From Trichoplax sp. H2 (taxonomy: Eukaryota > Placozoa > Uniplacotomia > Trichoplacea): a stretch of DNA of 64,000 nucleotides. A model generated the notes under the pieces. That model did no database searches, had not been told where the DNA came from, and saw only the letters and a program-made list of their open reading frames with translations. The stretch covers positions 930,001 to 994,000 of the forward strand of contig NOWV01000008.1 in NCBI GenBank assembly GCA_003344405.1. Direction: 5' to 3'. A program made the position numbers and the translations under genes. Positions 60,501-64,000 of the stretch are shown piece by piece (positions within the stretch are counted from its first letter, which is position 1; each line of letters starts with the position of its first letter).

Positions 60501-63039
60501 TATGTTTGCAAAATGGATAGAGATATATATATCGAGAGTATGAATGCAGCATCTGAGTAGATATGTGCTTAAGAAAATTCATGCTCCAGATACAAAATAT
60601 ACTTGTAAATCATTATTAACTGCTTAATGTGATAATAATTAATTTTTTCAAATAATACTAACAGAATGTGATAGAATCGCGTTAGGATAAAATTCAATGG
60701 ATTATCATCCTATATCATAATTAATGTTAGCTATAACTGCAGTAATCATAGTCTGTTGTCTATATAGGGCGCAAATGACAATGAAAAGGGTATGGGTGAA
60801 ACCATCGCTAAATTTATTTCACCGAGAGTGTAAGTAATTTGTGACAATAAGAAATGTTGATCAAGTTTAAGATAGTAATCACCTCTACTCATTCATATAA
60901 CAATTTAAAAATCTCTTCATGTACAAATATTAAAAATAATTCCAATGCTATTGTTGTAACAGAGATATTGAAGTTATCAATGAAGATGATGAACTAGAAT
61001 GGTTCTGGTCTGCATTAGGTGGTAAAACTGAGTATGCTTCTAAAGTAAGATTGCAGGTATTTCATCATTAGAACGCAAGAAATACTTTGCTAACATTTTT
61101 CAGTATAATAAATAATATAGTTTAATAATACCGGAATAGGGTATCTACTATTGCTAACAGTCATTACTGTGTGTGGTAATATTAATAAAGGAAGTTGCAC
61201 TATCGCAACCGCCACGATTATTTCAATGCTCAAATGCTTCAGGAAAATTTGAAGTCGAAGAAATTCCAGATTTTGTTCAAGAGGTCTGTCTTGTAACTAA
61301 CATAAAATACTATACTAAAGTAGATACAACTATAATTTCGAATATAATCATTTAAATAGATATCTTTATTTATTATAGGATTTAAGTGAAGACGATGTAA
61401 TGCTATTGGATACGTATGATGAGGTTTTCTTGTGGATTGGTGAAGGAGCTCGCCCAGAGGAAAAAAAGGCAGCATTGCAAGTAGCAGTGGTAATTAACTC
61501 ATATTCGTCTATACTGTAGATAAACATAAATAGGACTAGTTTTCTTACAATTTCTTTACTTTACGGAATATAAATTAGAGCTATATAGCAGCCTAATGAT
61601 GGTTATGGTGTCTAATAGAAATATTTACAACAATTAATTTTTGCGCTTAACATATCTAAATAAGCAACTTCTGTTCATTCGTCAAGTTCCTATTTTTTGT
61701 ATAAAATGTGCTTCTATTTCGTCGTCATTGACTAGAAATATGTAAAGTCGGATACTTCTGGACGCGATATGAATAATACCGTAATGGCTCAAGTTAAACA
61801 AGGTCGTGAGCCAATAGCTTTTACCTGTAATTTTGTGGCTTGGGATCCCAATAAATGGAGTGTAAGTCACACTGTCATGAAGCAGTAAATGTATATTAAG
61901 ATGTACAAATTAATCGATCCTCCTTCATCTGTGTAAAGTTAATTGTTATCAGACTTGATGATTTAAGTTTGTGTTATAATTAGAACGGTAAATCTTATGC
62001 TGATTTAAAAGCCGAACTTGATAAAGAGAATGCTGGTGTAACCTTAATTTCCGATGTAAGTTATCTAGCGATTTATACTTCTATTTAAATAGTAAGCAAA
62101 GGCAAATAACAAATTCTGATAATGTATTCAATTTCTATCATATATTAAATAAGGGAGACACTGTATAGTTTCTTTTAAAGTTATAATTCTATCGAGAGAA
62201 TTACTCCTAATAGTAATATTTTACACTGTAACGTACTATACTATTTCTTCTTTGGACATTTAATCAACTACGTGTACTCGAATTACTTATACTCATTATC
62301 TTGCTTGCTTTTGCTATAAGATGCAGTGTGTGATGATTAAATTTTTTTATAAACTAATATTTCAAACTTACTATATCTAGGAGTTAGCCAAGTATACCAA
62401 AACGTATGACTACGAAGCTTTAATATCTTCTAAGTTACCGGAAGGAGTTGATGCTCGCCATAAAGAGGTCAGTTACTGCAAATATCATTTATTCTTTCCT
62501 AGGATAGATGTTTAGATTATCTTGTTAATAGGCTGGAAATTAAGGTTTAGTATAATTCTAAACAAGGACGCCTATGATCTATTAGTAATTTATATAATTA
62601 TGTGTTATTAAGCTAGTATTATCATCGAAAGATATTTGAAAGCGTTATGTTCAGTGTAGTAAAATACAAAACATCTTTGTGTCGATGGAGCTGATGTTCA
62701 GCCAGTAAATTTTACTATTTTAGAAATAGTAAGCTAAGTAATAAAGCCTACTATATCAGCAATTGCGTACTGTATCAGCTGACTGCGCTAATTTTTCTGC
62801 TATCTTGGAATATTTCTTTTATGATATTTCGTTTAACGTAGGCTATTACATACTTGAGGTCCAGATAATATGTTTTGATTTGATTGTTTAGGCTTCGTTA
62901 ATATCTTGAGTTTTTACTTGTTTAGAGCTATCTAACAGATGAGGACTTCGAGAAAGTCTTTAACATAACAAGAGAAGAGTTCAAAGTAAAGCCGCGGTGG
63001 CGTCAGCAACAGCTAAAGAAGGAGAAGAAACTATTTTAA
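51522..63039 (+). CDS. VIL1: Villin B: six gelsolin-like domains plus headpiece, 26 exons
   Basis: Tandem paralogue of villin A with every splice site and phase conserved. Exons: 51522-51584, 52362-52436, 55834-55899, 56090-56167, 56681-56733, 56816-56921, 57020-57130, 57252-57318, 57854-57977, 58092-58170, 58435-58533, 58700-58850, 58980-59077, 59199-59336, 59681-59767, 59864-59935, 60011-60124, 60295-60378, 60768-60829, 60963-61056, 61191-61283, 61379-61489, 61736-61861, 61984-62055, 62381-62467, 62926-63039. The total of 2,424 nt gives 807 residues; exon 9 is four codons and exon 13 one codon shorter than in A. It keeps [20 protein letters not shown], the six-domain layout and the headpiece [18 protein letters not shown]...KKEKKLF. 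No stops or frameshifts. Coding differences from A are numerous, many of them conservative. Intron 2 holds two N gaps, an LTR-like insertion and a redundant copy of exons 1-2 (53,088-53,150 and 53,605-53,679), which belongs to another haplotype contig. Confidence 0.92.
53057..53076. other. Assembly gap (20 N)
   Basis: A 20-N run in villin B intron 2, between haplotype-redundant contigs. Confidence 0.99.
53077..54249. repeat. Redundant allelic contig of the villin B 5' region
   Basis: Nearly identical to 51,511-52,814 joined to 54,681-54,885. It differs by substitutions (GAG to GAC Glu/Asp and CAT to TAT in exon 2), by lacking about 315 bp of intron 1 (51,716-52,030 region) and by lacking the LTR-like insertion. 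It is best read as the alternative haplotype, placed in series by the assembler. Confidence 0.75.
54250..54269. other. Assembly gap (20 N)
   Basis: A second 20-N run in villin B intron 2. Confidence 0.99.
54730..55120 (+). other. ~390-bp insertion in villin B intron 2 with an unassigned 44-residue open frame
   Basis: Relative to villin A, intron 2 of B has extra DNA between CTTCAGTAACC and the shared CATTAATTCTACCAG. It contains an open frame, about 54,876-55,013, whose peptide includes [20 protein letters not shown] and ends in [16 protein letters not shown] before a stop. Its composition looks protein-like, unlike the surrounding intron. I recognise no family. It may be a captured exon or part of a mobile element. 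Confidence 0.4.
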
Positions 63040-64000
63040 ACTACAACAGGCACCATTAAAAGTGTTTTCTTAGAATGGGTTTAAAAATGGAAGGATTTAC
63101 TTAAAATTTTTGATTGAAATAGCATAACGTAAACTTATTCAGCAATGTCCTAGCTTTTAACTGTTTTCACTATAAGCCTAACATTCGATAATTTTCATTT
63201 TTAAAGAAGATGAAGAAACAATTTACTTGATAAATGTTTACGTTAAAGACACCTTCCAACTTTGCATTTAGTAATAGCCTTTTTAGAATGATAGTATCAA
63301 GAATATCTGCTAGACTAAATGTCTAAGTTAATGAAATCTTCCAACTTTCCCTATTAGTAATAGCCTTTTTAGAAATAGTAGTATTAAGAATAATGATATC
63401 TGTAGGTTTCTTTTCTACTCAACCAAGATTTAAAAGTGGATTGGTTTCTACGAAATCATTCATAAATGAAACAGTATTTCTGAGCTCTAATTAAGCATTA
63501 AGTTTGGCTATATTCGTTCCTGATTTAATATTGGATGTAATGGTTACTTTTAGGCCTGGTGTAGTTAACTATTTTAAAAAATCAATCAGTACTATTTGCC
63601 AATTTGCGAATAATTTGGCTTATTTCCGTTAGATAACTTAGCTTACATTAGCTTTCTAAAGCAGCTTGCAAGTGGATGGATTTTACTTGATTTATGTAAC
63701 AAGAATATGATAAATACAGTGTGAGAATAGGGATAAAATAAAATAAAGACATCAAATATAAAAAAATTGATATTATCAAATGACTGAGCAACATTATAGT
63801 ATTTAGAAACGATTTTAGGTATTTGAAGTCGCACTTTCAGCTATGAAACATTAGTTACGATTATAGATCCTTTAGTTTTTAACTTTTAATGGTTAGGGAT
63901 AATGTATCTAATCGAATTTGCTTTTCTACACTAGCTGAACAATCTTAACGTCCAAGAAATAGCCATGAAATTGCCTAAACTGCAATTTACAGTATCATAG
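63040..64000. other. Villin B 3' flank
   Basis: Matches the villin A 3' flank to about 63,300, then holds a local duplication of about 110 bp (two copies of CTTCCAACTTTSCMTTTAGTAATAGCCTTTTTAG near 63,250 and 63,340). From about 63,790 to the edge it matches the inter-villin segment 47,350-47,540. No coding gene is seen. Confidence 0.6.

Overview
The window is nuclear DNA of an early-branching animal. It is AT-rich, with small exons, short GT-AG introns and poorly conserved intergenic DNA. The gene set is metazoan: a TRMT2A-type tRNA methyltransferase, ABHD11, FAXC-type GST-fold proteins, the MiDAC subunit DNTTIP1, a sigma-like glutathione S-transferase, and six-gelsolin-domain villins with headpiece. 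A placozoan (Trichoplax-like) source is my best guess from gene style and intron size, but this is an inference. All exon models below were built by hand from splice sites, reading frame and remembered family motifs.

Layout. 1-0.3 kb: a 27-residue in-frame tandem repeat of unknown identity. 1.0-6.2 kb (+): TRMT2A homologue with about 23 exons, including a 19-nt microexon. 7.15-9.6 kb (-): ABHD11 homologue, five exons, tail-to-tail with TRMT2A. 10.7-12.1 kb and 13.7-15.9 kb (+): two intact FAXC-like genes in tandem. 17.15-18.3 kb (-): an inverted, frameshifted FAXC pseudogene. 18.3-21.9 kb: gene-poor, rich in TACTGTACAGTA-type palindromes and hairpins. 22.0-25.2 kb (+): DNTTIP1 homologue with a long acidic/basic C-terminal extension. 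27.2-30.0 kb (-): membrane-anchored sigma-like GST. 30.7-31.8 kb: minisatellite with units of about 110 bp.

Right half. 33-64 kb is a tandem segmental duplication around two intact villin genes (34,955-43,775 and 51,522-63,039). Each has 26 exons with the same splice phases, predicting 812 and 807 residues, and each is preceded by a satellite array of about 200-bp units (six versus four). Between them lie a decayed GST copy (44.7-46.3 kb), relics of villin upstream and intron DNA, and copies of a dispersed repeat of about 250 bp sitting at breakpoints. One stretch of the two villins (exons 16-18 with introns) is far more alike than the rest, which suggests gene conversion.

The assembly keeps redundant haplotype contigs around four 20-N gaps (near 14.6, 15.1, 53.1 and 54.3 kb). 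At the villin-B locus they show a 430-bp element with TG...CA ends and a 5-bp target duplication on one contig, and the empty site on the other. I read this as a polymorphic solo LTR. I found no tRNA, rRNA, CRISPR or bacterial-type operon. The most novel content is the duplication history of the villin/GST block, the dimorphic LTR, the two tandem satellites and the palindrome-rich left half.
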